NCBI GenBank assembly: GCA_008477525.1
Contig: SPDT01000013.1
Location: 481,501-545,500, forward strand
Length of the DNA: 64,000 nt
Source: Hypomyces perniciosus
Taxonomy: Eukaryota; Ascomycota; Sordariomycetes; Hypocreales; Hypocreaceae
Direction of reading: 5' to 3'
A program made the translations under genes and the position numbers. Numbering within the stretch: position 1 is the first letter of the stretch; each line of letters opens with the position of its first letter. The notes beneath the pieces are model-generated. The model was not told the origin of the DNA. It saw only the letters and a list, made by a program, of their open reading frames with translations, and made no database searches. This document shows positions 34,892 through 46,313 of the stretch, piece by piece.

Positions 34892-36893
34892 TCATGAAAC
34901 CAAACCCGCAGCAATCTTGATAGCCCTGACGACATCTTTAGGCCGCACACCTGGTGCTCGTCCTAAGCACACTGCCTTTGAGGCCAGTTCTAATATTCGT
35001 TAGCTTCTTATCACGAAAACCGGATACTAATATCTCAACTTACCGTCAATTAGCCTCTGCACATCCACTGTTACCTTGGTCTTCGTCCAGGTAGAGGCTG
35101 TGGGCCACATCGGGCCAAAGTCCTGAGTATTCATATAGCCAAGTCCACTGTGTGGATCTGATGTGTCAAATACGGCCCCCACATTAATAGCCTGACTACC
35201 CAGCGAAGAGGTTCCCATTGTCGATCCTGTGAAGTTGCCTGGTGCAGATGCGTTGGCCGACCACATGTTGCTTTGAGAAATGAAACCACCAAATGAAGAT
35301 CCGGATACCAAGCCAGGCCCGCCAAACGGACATTGATTGTTTGTTGAAGGCACACTCAAGTTTACCTCATCAGATTCCCCGAGGTCATTCAAGTCAACCT
35401 CAGCTTCAACATAGTCGGCGTGCTGCGGGATGTGTATTCCCAATCTACGCAGGAAAAGCTCAACCTCCTCCGAGGTGAAAAACTCGCCCTCAAAGTTTCG
35501 GCAAATCAGTCGTATTCGTTGTTCGATCCTGTCGTCCAGTGCTGATTCAGATTGAGAATTAGGGCCGAATGGCGCCGTCATGTTGGGGAAACTTGCAACC
35601 TCGGATGATCTGCCCAACGGTAGCAAAGCCTGATTTGAGGCGTCAGAACCGGAGGCACCAAATGTACTCTCCAAGAATACGTATTGGTCGCCCGGCAATG
35701 TTGTTATTGGCGCCTTCCAAGTATCCAAGCTTTCGCTAGCTGTTCTCCTAAGTCCTGCGGCCAGCCTGCGGATGACTGATTCGCGCGATTCGAACAGGAG
35801 ACAAAAACCAAATGCTTCGGCATACCTGACGGTGGGCGGGTTCGGCATCGATGCCATTTTGAGGCCACGCTCGAGGGTTGTCCGCTGCAACCGCCGACTG
35901 AAGGTTCGTTCATGAGACGCATATGACCGTGGGGATGGAAGTTTGGGATATGGATTGGGTGTGGGAAGACCAGGATGATGACCCTGTTGCTGCGACTGCG
36001 TTGGATCTATGGCGGTAAAAAAGGGGAAACTGGCATTATTAGGAGTTGCTTGCGTGATGACTTCATAAGAAAATGTGTTTCCTTGTTGGGCACTCGGTAA
36101 GGACGATGAGAAAGTCGAAGCAGTGTCCAACCCAAAGTCCGCGATAACACTAGTTGATGAGCCATAGCCCACATCGCCGGAGGGGTTGAGACCAGTATTT
36201 CGTCGGCTCCCAGGCAATTTCATGGCAGGCTCGTCGCTTTCGGAGGACACAAGCCCATGTCCTGCACCCGCGGTGCTGGCAAGACGTAAAAGCTTGTCGG
36301 CAATCGCCCTCAGGCGAGACGAAGTGTGCGGAGGGACCGTATCAAGAATGCCCTGAGCTAGAATAACATCGTAGAACTTTGAGAACTCCTTGCCCATGGT
36401 CTCGTTTACTGTTTCCAGCTCCTTGACTTTTTCCTCAAGGGTGGTAATTGCTGTATCTTTGCGGTGCCGGTATGCCCGCTGCGCAAGGCGGATTTGTGTT
36501 CGGCGTCGCTGGACGTGAATAGTTAGAAAATAGATCCGCATGCGCATATACAATTCATATACAATGGAAGGACAAGAACGAAGGCCGGAAAATACGACAA
36601 CCGGGTGCCAAGCATTGTCGTTTACTCACATCAGCGGCAGTCTCATCCTTGGTATCCAGTCGCGGCCGTCCTCTCGATCGCTTCTTCTTCACTTCATCTT
36701 CGTCGTCATCGCCGTTCTCTGCACGATCGGACGGAGAGGGACGCTTTCCATTCGATGCGGCACCACGCTTTGGTGGCGATCTGGCGGTTCTATAGGGGGG
36801 TTCATCGTCGTACTGCTCAGCATTGAGGATTGCTATCTCGCTCTGGATGGACGGTATCGCCGGGCGGGACACGCCCCTGGACCGCAGACTCAT
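34892..36893 (-). CDS. Fungal bZIP transcription factor
   Basis: Three exons (introns 36509-36629 and 34990-35043), 608 aa. Exon 1 encodes an acidic/basic stretch ending KKKRSRGRPRLDTKDETAAD, an AT-hook-like GRP motif. Exon 2 begins directly with the bZIP basic region RRRTQIRLAQRAYRHRKD, followed by the zipper TAITTLEEKVKELETVNETM. The central part is low complexity with a conserved block around RYAEAFGFCLLFESRESVIR. The C-terminus, seen only after the last splice, is DVQRLIDELASKAVCLGRAP and on to VRAIKIAAGL, found in the same group of fungal bZIPs. Nuclear; targets unknown. Divergent from the kinase gene. Confidence 0.93.
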
Positions 36894-37830
36894 TGTATTA
36901 GTAGTAGTGGTCAGTGGTCGGTCGGCAGTTGGTCAGCCTCAGCCCAGCCCTGTTGGCTGCGTGTCGAGCGGGATCCGACTGCTCTAATACCCAACGGCTC
37001 GTGGGGTCAAGGCTCAACGTCGGCTCTCAACAGTCGCAACGACAGAAAACGGCGCGAGGCGCGTAGTACTCGTAATAGTGCTCAGTCGGTGGGCTCGTAC
37101 TGTTAAATGGCTCGGCTCGATTGCACCATAATGGCAGTAACGTAACTAGGTATGCTGTGCGGGCAGCAGCCGAGGTGGGCTTTGTGGAGATGGCCGGCTG
37201 TCGGTGATGGTTCCTGGTGTATGCTGTTCTTGATGGGGGATGTGTCAGGTTTCGAGCGTCTGTCGGTTACCTCCGAGATGGATCGCATCCATATCCTCGT
37301 CCTGGGAGGGCATGGTGAACAGAACAACGAACGGTTTCCAGACTAACAGGCAGAACACGAGAGACAGGTGGAGTTGGTGCTGACATGCCGCGCCGTTGGT
37401 GATAAGCCGACATATTTCGGGGAACGCGGAGGACCACATCTGACTAGGGGGGGGCACTGCCGGATATTTAGCCGATGGAGACTACCGAGTCGTGGAATGC
37501 GGAAACCGTCCGCACGGAATCTTCCACAGTTCTTAGTCAGCTCTCATTTAAGGTTGTTTTCTGAGTTCTCAGCCGGACTTGTTGCGCACTCCTTTGTCTG
37601 GGGGCGGACTTTTGTCGAGGTTGAGCGCTTGGAAAACTTCATCAGCCCTAACGTTTTCTGGGGTAGTGCAGACAGACCGAGGCAGCGCGTGGGGGCTTCG
37701 GTACGTACCGATAAGGCCCCCACCTCACCTGTAGCAGAAGGAGTAGTACTACTACGTAGCTCGGATAATTGATTGTTCGAAGGGCGCAGGGATTGATAGT
37801 ACATACTATTGACATCTCTCCACGACTCAG
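36894..37830. promoter_or_regulatory. Divergent region of the bZIP and kinase genes
   Basis: About 0.94 kb of non-coding DNA. A symmetrical agtagtactactacgtag tract is at 37741-37759. I see no gene. Confidence 0.45.
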
Positions 37831-40215
37831 ATGCCGTCTCGGGAGAACGAATCACCGACATCTTTGGAATCATCGCCTGCCAAGCCAGGATACGGATCCC
37901 ATATCCTGCGAGCGTGTCCCACCATGGGCGATCGCGGTAGCGGTTGGATCACCGTTGGCCACCGAAATTTGACTATCTTCTCTCTTAGCCCGGCATGGGA
38001 AGCTGAGCAGGAGCTCAGGGAGCGCGAAGCCATCGCCGCGTGGGACAACGACGAGCAATGGCCCAGCGTGTAGGTCGCTTGGATGAACGACTGTTACTAC
38101 ACCCATACTATTACCGTGCTGACCATCACGCCCTCCAGTCACAAGCCTCTCTTCAATGGCCCCGAGGCTAGGCGGTTCGACTCCAGGCTTACGTTGCTCG
38201 ACCATCTAGGGGGTGGCGCATTTGGCCGCGTCGACAAAGTGATGCATGGCTCCGTCTGTCTCGCCCGAAAGCGGATCACTCGACGACGGGGTATCACAAT
38301 TGACGATCTGCGACAGGAATGGTTGACTATGCGCAAGCTTGACCACCGTCATGTCGTCAAACTCGTGGCAGCTTACATGCCTCGCCCGCACGAGTTGTGT
38401 TTGCTCATTTGGCCTGCTGCCGTATGCGACCTCGACACGCTGCTCAACGACCTAGACTTGTTGCGTGTTGGGAAGGGTGATTGTGAAGATATCATGGCAA
38501 GACTGGATGCATTGGAACTGAATGACCTAAGCGTAATCAACCCCTCGGTCTCGCAAAACCTGGACTCGCCTGCAAAATGCCCCTTTGAGTTTCTGCGAAG
38601 TGTGGTAGGCTGTGTGGCACGTGCAATGTCGCATTGCCACTCCAACAATGTCCGTCACCTTGATATCAAACCGTCCAACATCCTACTCAAGGCCGATCGC
38701 GTATACTTGGCAGATTTTGGCATCTCCAAGGACGTGAGCGGCCAGGACCAGACTACCGTTGATGGAAATCCTGGAACCGAGAAATGGCGAGCGCCGGAGC
38801 TGTATGGCGAACATGGCTCCAGCATGCAACTCTCGGATATTTATTCCCTCGGACTAGTCTATCTCAATATTGCCACAGTTCTATATAACGTGAGGTTGTG
38901 TGAATTCGACGACGCCCTCGCTTATTCACCTGAGCTTGCTCGGTCCGAAAAGCTTGCAATTCGGGAGGAGAAGCTCAAGGATCTTCTTGAAAAATTGACA
39001 ACTCACGCCCTTGTGACCCCACCTTTCATGTTCACGTACGAAGGTCAGGAAACAGTAAGGCCTCGGCCTCTGGTCAATCTTGTTTCCCGAATGATTTCGT
39101 CCACACCGCGGAATCGACTGCCCGCGGAGAAGGTCGACGAGAAACCATGCATGTTAGGAGGAATCCATCAAATATACCATGCTGGGTGCTGTAAACGCCC
39201 CATATCATGGGTCGAAGGCAAATGGGACAAGAAGTTTAGTTCTCTTGCCAGTCTGAAGACTGAAAACGAGGACCTGAAAAGGAAAATCAATGAGTTAAAA
39301 GGAAGAGATGAAACTTATGAGAAGCGATTGGAGAATGCCAGGAAAGCACACGAACATGACGTTTCAAGACTGCAAGCCTTATTAAAAGATGCGGAAGAAA
39401 GATGCCGCATGTTGGAGCAAGCCCAGGCCGGCCGCAAGAAGAACCACGGTCGCGAACAGCATTCCCGTCACAACAGTTCGGCTTCAATACAATACAATGC
39501 TGCTATCCCATTGGCCGGAATTGGTCTTGGTTTGACCAAGTCACAAACAACGCCGACATCGATCCCGAAACGGCCCACCATGGGACCTCTGCAACACGCA
39601 TCTCCTCGTATCTCCTCGGCCAAACTTTACACTCCAGGGCCATCCCGTTCAGTCGATACAATTGCCCGACAGGCTAAACACACTGTCGTTAGAGTTGTAT
39701 CAGGATCTGCCAGTTTAGTCCAGCGGTCTCCGAGCACGACGAGTCTCTCAGGGTATGCTCTGCGTTCTCGGGGCTCGGGGTCGAAGTTGCCCCTACCCGT
39801 AACTCCAGTGAGTCGATCGGGAACACCTAATCTTAATCACGAACAGAGTTTGACGGATAGCAGCATGACCTCATCCATCTTCTCGCGGGAAAGCATTGAA
39901 AGCGGTCCAACGCCGGCACAAAACAGCCCTGCTCTAGGTAGGACTATGGTATCAGATGACAAGCCAAATCCTCAGTGGGGCAAACTTGCTGGTAGCAGAG
40001 ACCCGCCTTCAACTCCACCTGCACCTCTCAGCCCTGGTCTTTCGATGTCTCCATCTGCCATGTCCTCTCCTAGAACACTTAAGTCGGATTTGGTCTACGA
40101 AGGCAATGATCCCAATGCAACGACTCGACCAAAGGTACCATCTTTGCCAACTGCAAAGAGTTGGGCGGAGGTGGCGAAAAAGGAATCGGGACGGCTTGCT
40201 ACCAGGAGGCTATAA
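37831..40215 (+). CDS. Fungal Ser/Thr protein kinase of non-RD type with C-terminal coiled coil
   Basis: Two exons, one intron at 38070-38138 (donor GTAGGT); 771 aa. The kinase domain starts near residue 98 with the glycine loop LGGGAFGRV (104-111) and Lys124 in ARKRI. The catalytic loop is HLDIKPSN with Asp255, where the usual HRD arginine is leucine, so it is a non-RD kinase. The Mg-binding motif is DFG (272-274), and EKWRAPELY is the APE region. After the kinase domain comes a coiled coil (LKTENEDLKRKINELKGRDE onward), then a 250-residue Ser/Pro-rich tail with possible phosphorylation sites. This layout is common among large expanded fungal kinases of unknown role. The start is the first in-frame ATG. 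Confidence 0.88.
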
Positions 40216-40521
40216 CGAGGATAGGCAGATTGGTGGATCAAGAGTTGGAAATGACGAAAATGGCATAGAACGGTTTGGAAAACGCATTTTGTGAAATCGC
40301 ATGGTGTTGGAGGGGTGCATTAAAAGGTATATCTGACTAGGAACGGACTATAAGAATTGTGTGTCATGACAGTTGAATTTTGGTCCCTCATTTTTAGCGC
40401 CCTCTAAGCATTCTAAATTTAACCTGATACCCAAAACGCCAGCGCCTTTCAGATGCTATCGTGATATAGTACAGTCATAGCCAATGTACTCCATATAGGT
40501 AGGTATCATAGAAGTATTACC
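40216..40521. other. Tail-to-tail intergenic region
   Basis: Shared 3' flank of the kinase and LYR-protein genes; nothing seen. Confidence 0.4.
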
Positions 40522-41803
40522 TTATTTCTCTTCCTCTTTGTCTCGCCTTGCCCATGGATTGTCAAAGGGCTCAGAGCTATCTAGACCAGCGGCATTCTTT
40601 TGTGCCCACTTCAGCATCCTCCATTGCTGCGATTCCACTAATATCTGCCACGCTGGTGACGTGAATGGATCACTTTGGTCTTCCTGGCCGACCTTTGATA
40701 CGTCTGGCAGTTTGCCATTGAGGGCTTCTATAAGCGGCAATGGGGGCGTTCCAAACAGGCCTACATTGGGTCGGGGCCCATTATACGCCTTCTTCTGCGA
40801 CTTTTCTTCAGGGGAGGCATCTCGGGTAGGCTCCTTGACTGAATCGCCGCCTTTTTCTTGCTCGGCTAGAGCTCTCTCCTCCTCCACGAGGTGATGAAGT
40901 GCTCTGCCCCTGGCGACCCAATCTTCCCACGTCTTTTCAACCTTCCATTCCCACCATAATCGCGACAACTGAATGCTCCAACTAAACGTCATTTTGGTGT
41001 GATTGTCAGACTCCACCGGATGTTTTTCGCTCCCATGCTTGTTCTCCTTCTTCATCAGATCGTCCATAAGTCTATCCCACTCATCCTCAAGAGCCGCACG
41101 GGGGGCTAATTCATCGTCGATTTGCAAGATTTGGATAATCCGCTGGGAGAAGGCCCTTCCCTTTAGACCCACCATCTTGGACAGCGCTCGTGGCTGGTGG
41201 CTCTTGATCCGCAGAAAGGGCTGGCCATCCGCGGTGGCGCAGAGGACAGGGACTTTTCGGTCGCCTTGGAGGGAAGATTTAGGTCTGGGGAGAATTTCGG
41301 ATATGTAGTTTGGTGGTTCGCCGGGTTTCGTGATGTTGATGAGGAGGGGAGAAGGAGGGAGGTTCGCGGGTTTTCGTCGAGGACGGGAGGCGGCGCGGGA
41401 GGCATCTGAGGTTGCGTGGAGGTCGTTGATGTGGTTTATGATTTGGGTGTGTTCGGGGGAGTCCGGGGTTTGAGCTTTGGTTAGGAGTGTGAGGAACTGT
41501 TCTCTGTGTTAGCCAGAGCGCAAGCTGGATATACCAATTTCTTGTGGTGGAGGATTGTACCTTGTATCCCGCAGTCATGGCGGCGTAAATGAGTCTGGGG
41601 CTGGTATATGGCCTATTCTTTGCAAACCTCTTCCTCACAATCTGGACAATAGGCCCAACAGGCCCCGATTGTTGCGCATCTTGCGGTAGAGGGACTCGAC
41701 TTGCGGTTCGGATGAGCGCACGATACAAGGCCAGAGCAGCTGTCCGATGCCGCGAATTGCGGGCCGCGATGAAAGGCGAGCGCGCCATGGTGAATAGCGC
41801 CAC
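40522..41803 (-). CDS. LYR-motif protein, probably mitochondrial
   Basis: Two exons, one intron at 41497-41560; 405 aa. The N-terminal 30 residues are basic and carry the LYR tripeptide at 26-28 (RTAALALYRALIRTA), with a downstream Phe in KRFAKNRPYTSPRLI, as in complex-I LYR proteins that act in Fe-S delivery or respiratory-complex assembly. The first 20 residues lack acids and have several Arg, so mitochondrial import is likely. The remaining 300 residues, with SRLWWEWKVEKTWEDW and a Pro/Glu-rich linker, I cannot place in a family; this is far longer than a minimal LYR protein. An alternative start is the second Met (41788). Confidence 0.75.
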
Positions 41804-42395
41804 AAACTACCAGTGAAGCGATGGTTTATGAGTGGACATTGGCTCTTGCGATCATGCTTATGCGAGTCATAGCGAGCCGATTAAGTTTAGGTATGGAAGC
41901 TGTCCAATTCGGTGATGGGATCAAGATCTTATCTTTGCGACAGGGGTCCGTGGATTATCCGATTATTACTCTAATGGCGGGGGGTGTAATAATAAGAGCC
42001 ACTCTTTTCCCCGGCATCTAAAAGCATAGCACCTAGGTACTCCGTACATAGTACATATCTGTCCGTTACCGCTGGCTGAATAGCGATGTCCTGAGAAATC
42101 TCACAAAGCACAACGACATAAACCTCGAATCAATTCACGATAGACAGCATGGTAGGGTTCCATGGCTCAGGGGCATGCATACCCCATACTGTTCCCGACA
42201 TTGATCTTGTTCACGTGCTGTCAGCCCATCGTATTCGCTTTTACAGTTCCACGCCTCAATCTGAGTCAATCAGCGCATGCACACCATCAGATCACAAGCT
42301 CTTGTGCTAATGCACAGCCAAACTGTCTCCCCCAGATTTCTCCCACATTCCGTTGAGTCACGGGCATGATCGACATGAAATAGCATGGAACCCCT
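41804..42395. other. Intergenic region
   Basis: Between the start of the LYR gene and the 3' end of the broken GNAT gene. A TACTCCGTA word is at 42038-42046. No gene seen. Confidence 0.45.
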
Positions 42396-43035
42396 TTATT
42401 CGAGCAATTTACTAACCCTCTCCTTCACACCATCTCGCCACTTTTCCCACGTCACGCTGAACATAACCAGGTCTCTCCAAAGGTCACCAGGCCTTCCCCG
42501 AGGCGCATTCTCCCTCCCGTTGCCAACCTTACCCAGGGACTCCCCCTGCTGTAATATCCGCTCGTACTCAACTGTTCCAATTGTATCAAAGCCCAGCTTC
42601 TCGGCGACTTTTATAGACGCCACGTTCTGCGTGCTGCTGTGCCACTCCACCCGGCATAATGCAAGCCCTCCTTCGTCGAGGCTGTCTAGCGCATTCTGCA
42701 GCAAAAGCGCCGTGGCGGCCGATTTCGACGGAGAAGCTTTCGTCGTCTGCTTGTTCGTAGGAGATCATGCCTACCAATTCGCCTTCGGGGTCTTCAGCAG
42801 ATGAGGGCGTTGACTTGTCGATGATGGCGTAGGTGAGTGTATATTCACTTGAGTAGCTGTACCCTTCGAGAAATGTTTCTACAAAGTGCTGTGTCGAATC
42901 GTAGGGCCTGTTGGCTGTATGTGCGTACAGTTCTTGATGATCGCGGGTAAGCTCGAAGAATTTGGGAGCATGGAGTTTAGACTGTCGGATTAGATTAGGT
43001 GCAGGTCTGTTTATGAATGAATAGGACTGTGGCAT
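42396..43035 (-). pseudogene. GNAT acetyltransferase gene with internal frameshift/deletion
   Basis: The first frame, from the ATG at 43035, encodes a GNAT N-terminal half: MPQSYSFINRPAPNLIRQ onward, FVETFLEGYSYSSEYTLTYA, then GELVGMISYEQADDESFSVE and IG. It then leaves the family and stops. The family resumes in another frame with ATALLLQNALDSL, then LALCRVEWHSSTQNVASIKV and AEKLGFDTIGTVEYERI, ending at 42396. The two halves abut around 42715-42735, and the usual 15 or so residues of the acetyl-CoA loop between them are missing. I see no intron signals that could bridge this. Either a disabling deletion or an assembly error explains it. Confidence 0.7.
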
Positions 43036-43525
43036 ACGCAAAATGGTAGAAGCTTCACTCTCTTGTTTTGAAGTACCGTTATTGGGAAACAGAAGGGTTG
43101 GGAATCTGCCATGTTGATAACTAGAACACCGTGGACTTTGATCAAATGAAATAAGTGTCTTTACGATGTTGAGTAAAGATTTGAGTGAATATCTTGATGA
43201 TTTCCTCACAATCTCCTTGAAGCCTATATAATATCATCTTTCGAATACTAGCTATTGTGGAATTGCTACTTCAGCTCGTGAGTCATCTACACGCGGAGGT
43301 TGCAATCAATTACTATTCTCCTTCCTATACCATCGATGCCAAGCGTCACATCACAACTGTAGAGTTATACCGGAACGCATACGAATTATCATAAAACTTC
43401 AACCTTGTGGAGTTCTGTGGTACAGACGAATCGAGTTGAGACCGGGTAGGTAGGTATATGTAAGGACAAGGTCAACTACCAGGGTTAGGGTTGGGTGTGA
43501 GATAGGTCTTCAACCTTCAAGTATC

Positions 43526-43541
43526 TACGGAGTACTCCGTA
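43526..43541. repeat. Perfect 16-bp palindrome TACGGAGTACTCCGTA
   Basis: Two overlapping inverted copies of the TACGGAGTA word that recurs elsewhere in this window. A palindrome of this kind could be a dimer binding site or a dispersed-repeat trace. Confidence 0.85.
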
Positions 43542-44480
43542 CGTGTATTGCAAAGCACAAAGCATGGACATTTAATGAAGATAGTACTATTAGCAGTATT
43601 AGAAATTGTGGGGCATTTATTTAAAAAATGTGGCTGACTGTTTGTAAGAATTCGCCCTGACTTAGACTAGAAGTTGGCAGTAATACTATCGGCCGTACTA
43701 TTGCCGCCATCTCACTCAAGGACGTATGTACGTGTCAACGGGGCACTAGCAACTTGTGAGTTGTTAGGTTAGAACAGCAGAAGTGAGATGGATGAGATGA
43801 GTGGCTGGCTGTATTAGTACCGTTGTCGTTAGGCACTTTGGCCGCGTTGTCGGTTGTCGGAGATGTAACATCCACTTGGCCCCCATGGCTGACAATAGCT
43901 GGGCAACATCTCTCAGCTCGTGACCCCAGGCGAGAGATAACTTGCATTTCATGTTTGCTTCTTCGCGAAACGGTTCATTTTTGCACATTTGGCTTTTCTA
44001 GCTCTGCAGGAGGAACCAGCTATTTGACTTGCGCCTGAGCAAGTTAATCCAGTACTACTTACATCACACACCTTTAGCATCCTGTAGTACAGGGGAGAGT
44101 ATGCGAGCTGGCTAAGGGAAAGGGGGAAATTATTGACCTTTCCACAGTTCGTTGCTAGGAATTCGGGCGGTTAAGGAGTCCGAAGGTGACAAGCTGCAGA
44201 TGTGGATGCTTCAACACTCAAATGAGGTCACATCTAAATTATCGGGTCCGTAGGGCGAATGATGGAATATTTCCCGTCCCACTCATGACCAGCAGATGTC
44301 AGGATAGAATCGCTGAAGTAAGGTTCTGGTCCATTTTTCTCCAGAATTTCTTTCCTACCCGTTTTCAGCCTGGTCATATTACATACATACTCGTATAATA
44401 CCACTACTCCGTACTAGTTATACAACTTTTTTAGGTTCGCATCGGCCTATTAGTAGTATCCCCTCGCGGCAGCCATCATT

Positions 44481-44621
44481 ATGCTCGCTCAATCATTAAA
44501 CACCGTCGGAGGCATCGGCTCCCTGAACGCCGACGTCAACTTCAAAAACGGCAGACACTCCGGAAGACTCGGAGCTGGGTCACTGTGTTCCATTTTTACA
44601 ACACATGGATACTTGAACTAG
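44481..44621 (+). CDS. Possible 46-aa frame or gene remnant
   Basis: Starts MLAQSLNTVGGIGSLNADVN. The first 30 codons end mostly in C (ATC, GGC, AAC, GAC, GTC, TTC), a coding-like bias unlike the AT-leaning surroundings; the bias vanishes after GAGSLC. It might be the first exon of a lost gene. No family recognised and no splice continuation found. Confidence 0.2.
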   Translation: MLAQSLNTVGGIGSLNADVNFKNGRHSGRLGAGSLCSIFTTHGYLN

Positions 44622-46313
44622 TGGTACAGAACAATCCTGACTGACTGTATGGAGAAAAGAAGTTATTTTTCTGGGCCGGAATGTGTTGGACTGGTATCTA
44701 TTATGTACGAGTATTCAGTATTTTCCCAAATGACATGTCTACCTACCAACAGCTCACCTACTCGGGTACGCCGTCCAACAGTCCCGTTCTGCAGGGGAAT
44801 CCATGTCCCGATGCTGCCACGCTCGGATCTGCCATGTGCCCCCATCAACTGATCGATTGGACAGTCCGTCTTGATCGATCCCTGTCTGCATTTGGCTCGG
44901 AAACACGGGCCAACCGGTCCGCGTCTGACCAATGTAGGGACTGATCTGCGTTGGGAGCATCCACAATTGACAAATCATATCTACGAGTAACACGCAGTCA
45001 AGTATGTATGTATTAGTAGCGAATCCGAATACGTCGGCACTTTGCGAGGTGGCATGTCGGCATATCGGTGAAGAGAAACGACGTGAGTCCAGTTCATGTC
45101 CGTCAGTACTCCATAGGTACCGGCTGACCTATAAGTGCTCATATATCATACATACGTAAGCCGTGCTGTGTAGGAATACTGAAGTACCTAGGCATCTTCA
45201 CGAGCCCGATCCGTTCAGTCCCTTACAGACCATCAGACCACTCTTGGTGATAACGTCGTTAGTTTGTCTCACAATCCACTCTAATCGGCCACAACCTCTG
45301 CCGGAAGAGGAATCTGGGTTCAGAACGGGCATACGGACGGACTCGGTGGACAAATCTGCCGAGGTGGAAATCGCAAAAAACTAGTAAAAGCTGGTTCCAG
45401 AAGGGAGTGCGGCTGGATTGCGGGTTGCGACTATTAGTAGCAGCATTAACAACTCACACAGACACACCACTATGTGTGTTGATCTCACCTCCTATTAGAT
45501 CCCATACACATGCCAGCCGGCCGCGTTCCTTCGCTCGCGTTCCTCCAAATCCACTGTCGTTATTCTCCAGTTTCGCGAACGGACAAACAAGTCATTTCGC
45601 TGTCGTGCGATTTAAAACAAGACCTTTGGTGTTTTAATTTGTTTTCCCTTTTTCTCTGATTTTTTTTTTCACCGCATAGACCTCCCCTGTCCCACTAAAT
45701 AAGGCCTGTCGCGTCTGCACCTCCACGGCTCGAGCTTCCCGCTTCTTCGACAAACTTTCCGCTCTTTTTTTCCTTCACCACCATATCAACAGGGTGACTT
45801 TCAGCTCTTCTGCCGCCAGTACCTGGAGTACGGGGCATCTTCTCCGCTTCACATCACCAGGCGTGACGGCAGAACCTCTGATTCTCCTCACCGACATCCA
45901 ATTCGTGTATTACTACTACTACTACTATATGCGCCGGTCGCTTCTTTTCGTCGAGGGAGCATCTCATTCTCCTGAGTGCCTTCCGTGATCCTTCCGCTTG
46001 CGTCGACGTCGTCACCCCGACTACCGTTCCTACTGCGCCAGATCCAGCGATACCAAACGTTCTTTTTTTGTGTGACTTTGCCCTTTGCCCTTTGGCATCT
46101 GGCTATCTCGGGATCCCAATCCCTCTCTCTCTTTCTATCCGGCGTCGAATCGTCCCCCAGCGAGACATCTTCCAATCGTTTACACGCTCCATCACCTAGA
46201 TACTGGCCCTGTGATCCGCATGAAGCCGCCGATCCTCCAATTCTGCCCTGGCCATCTTGCTTCTCCTTGATTCCAGGGCGGATTCACTGCGCACCTTCGT
46301 CAAGCTGCCAGAT

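Larger units (their letters stand above)
43036..46313. other. Gene-poor 3.3-kb region
   Basis: No supported gene except perhaps the tiny frame at 44481. It holds the perfect palindrome at 43526-43541, a telomere-like gggttagggttggg at 43482-43495, a TACTCCGTA word at 44405-44413 and an (ACT)n tract at 45908-45926. From about 45620 it is pyrimidine-rich, as expected of the leader of the next gene. Confidence 0.5.
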
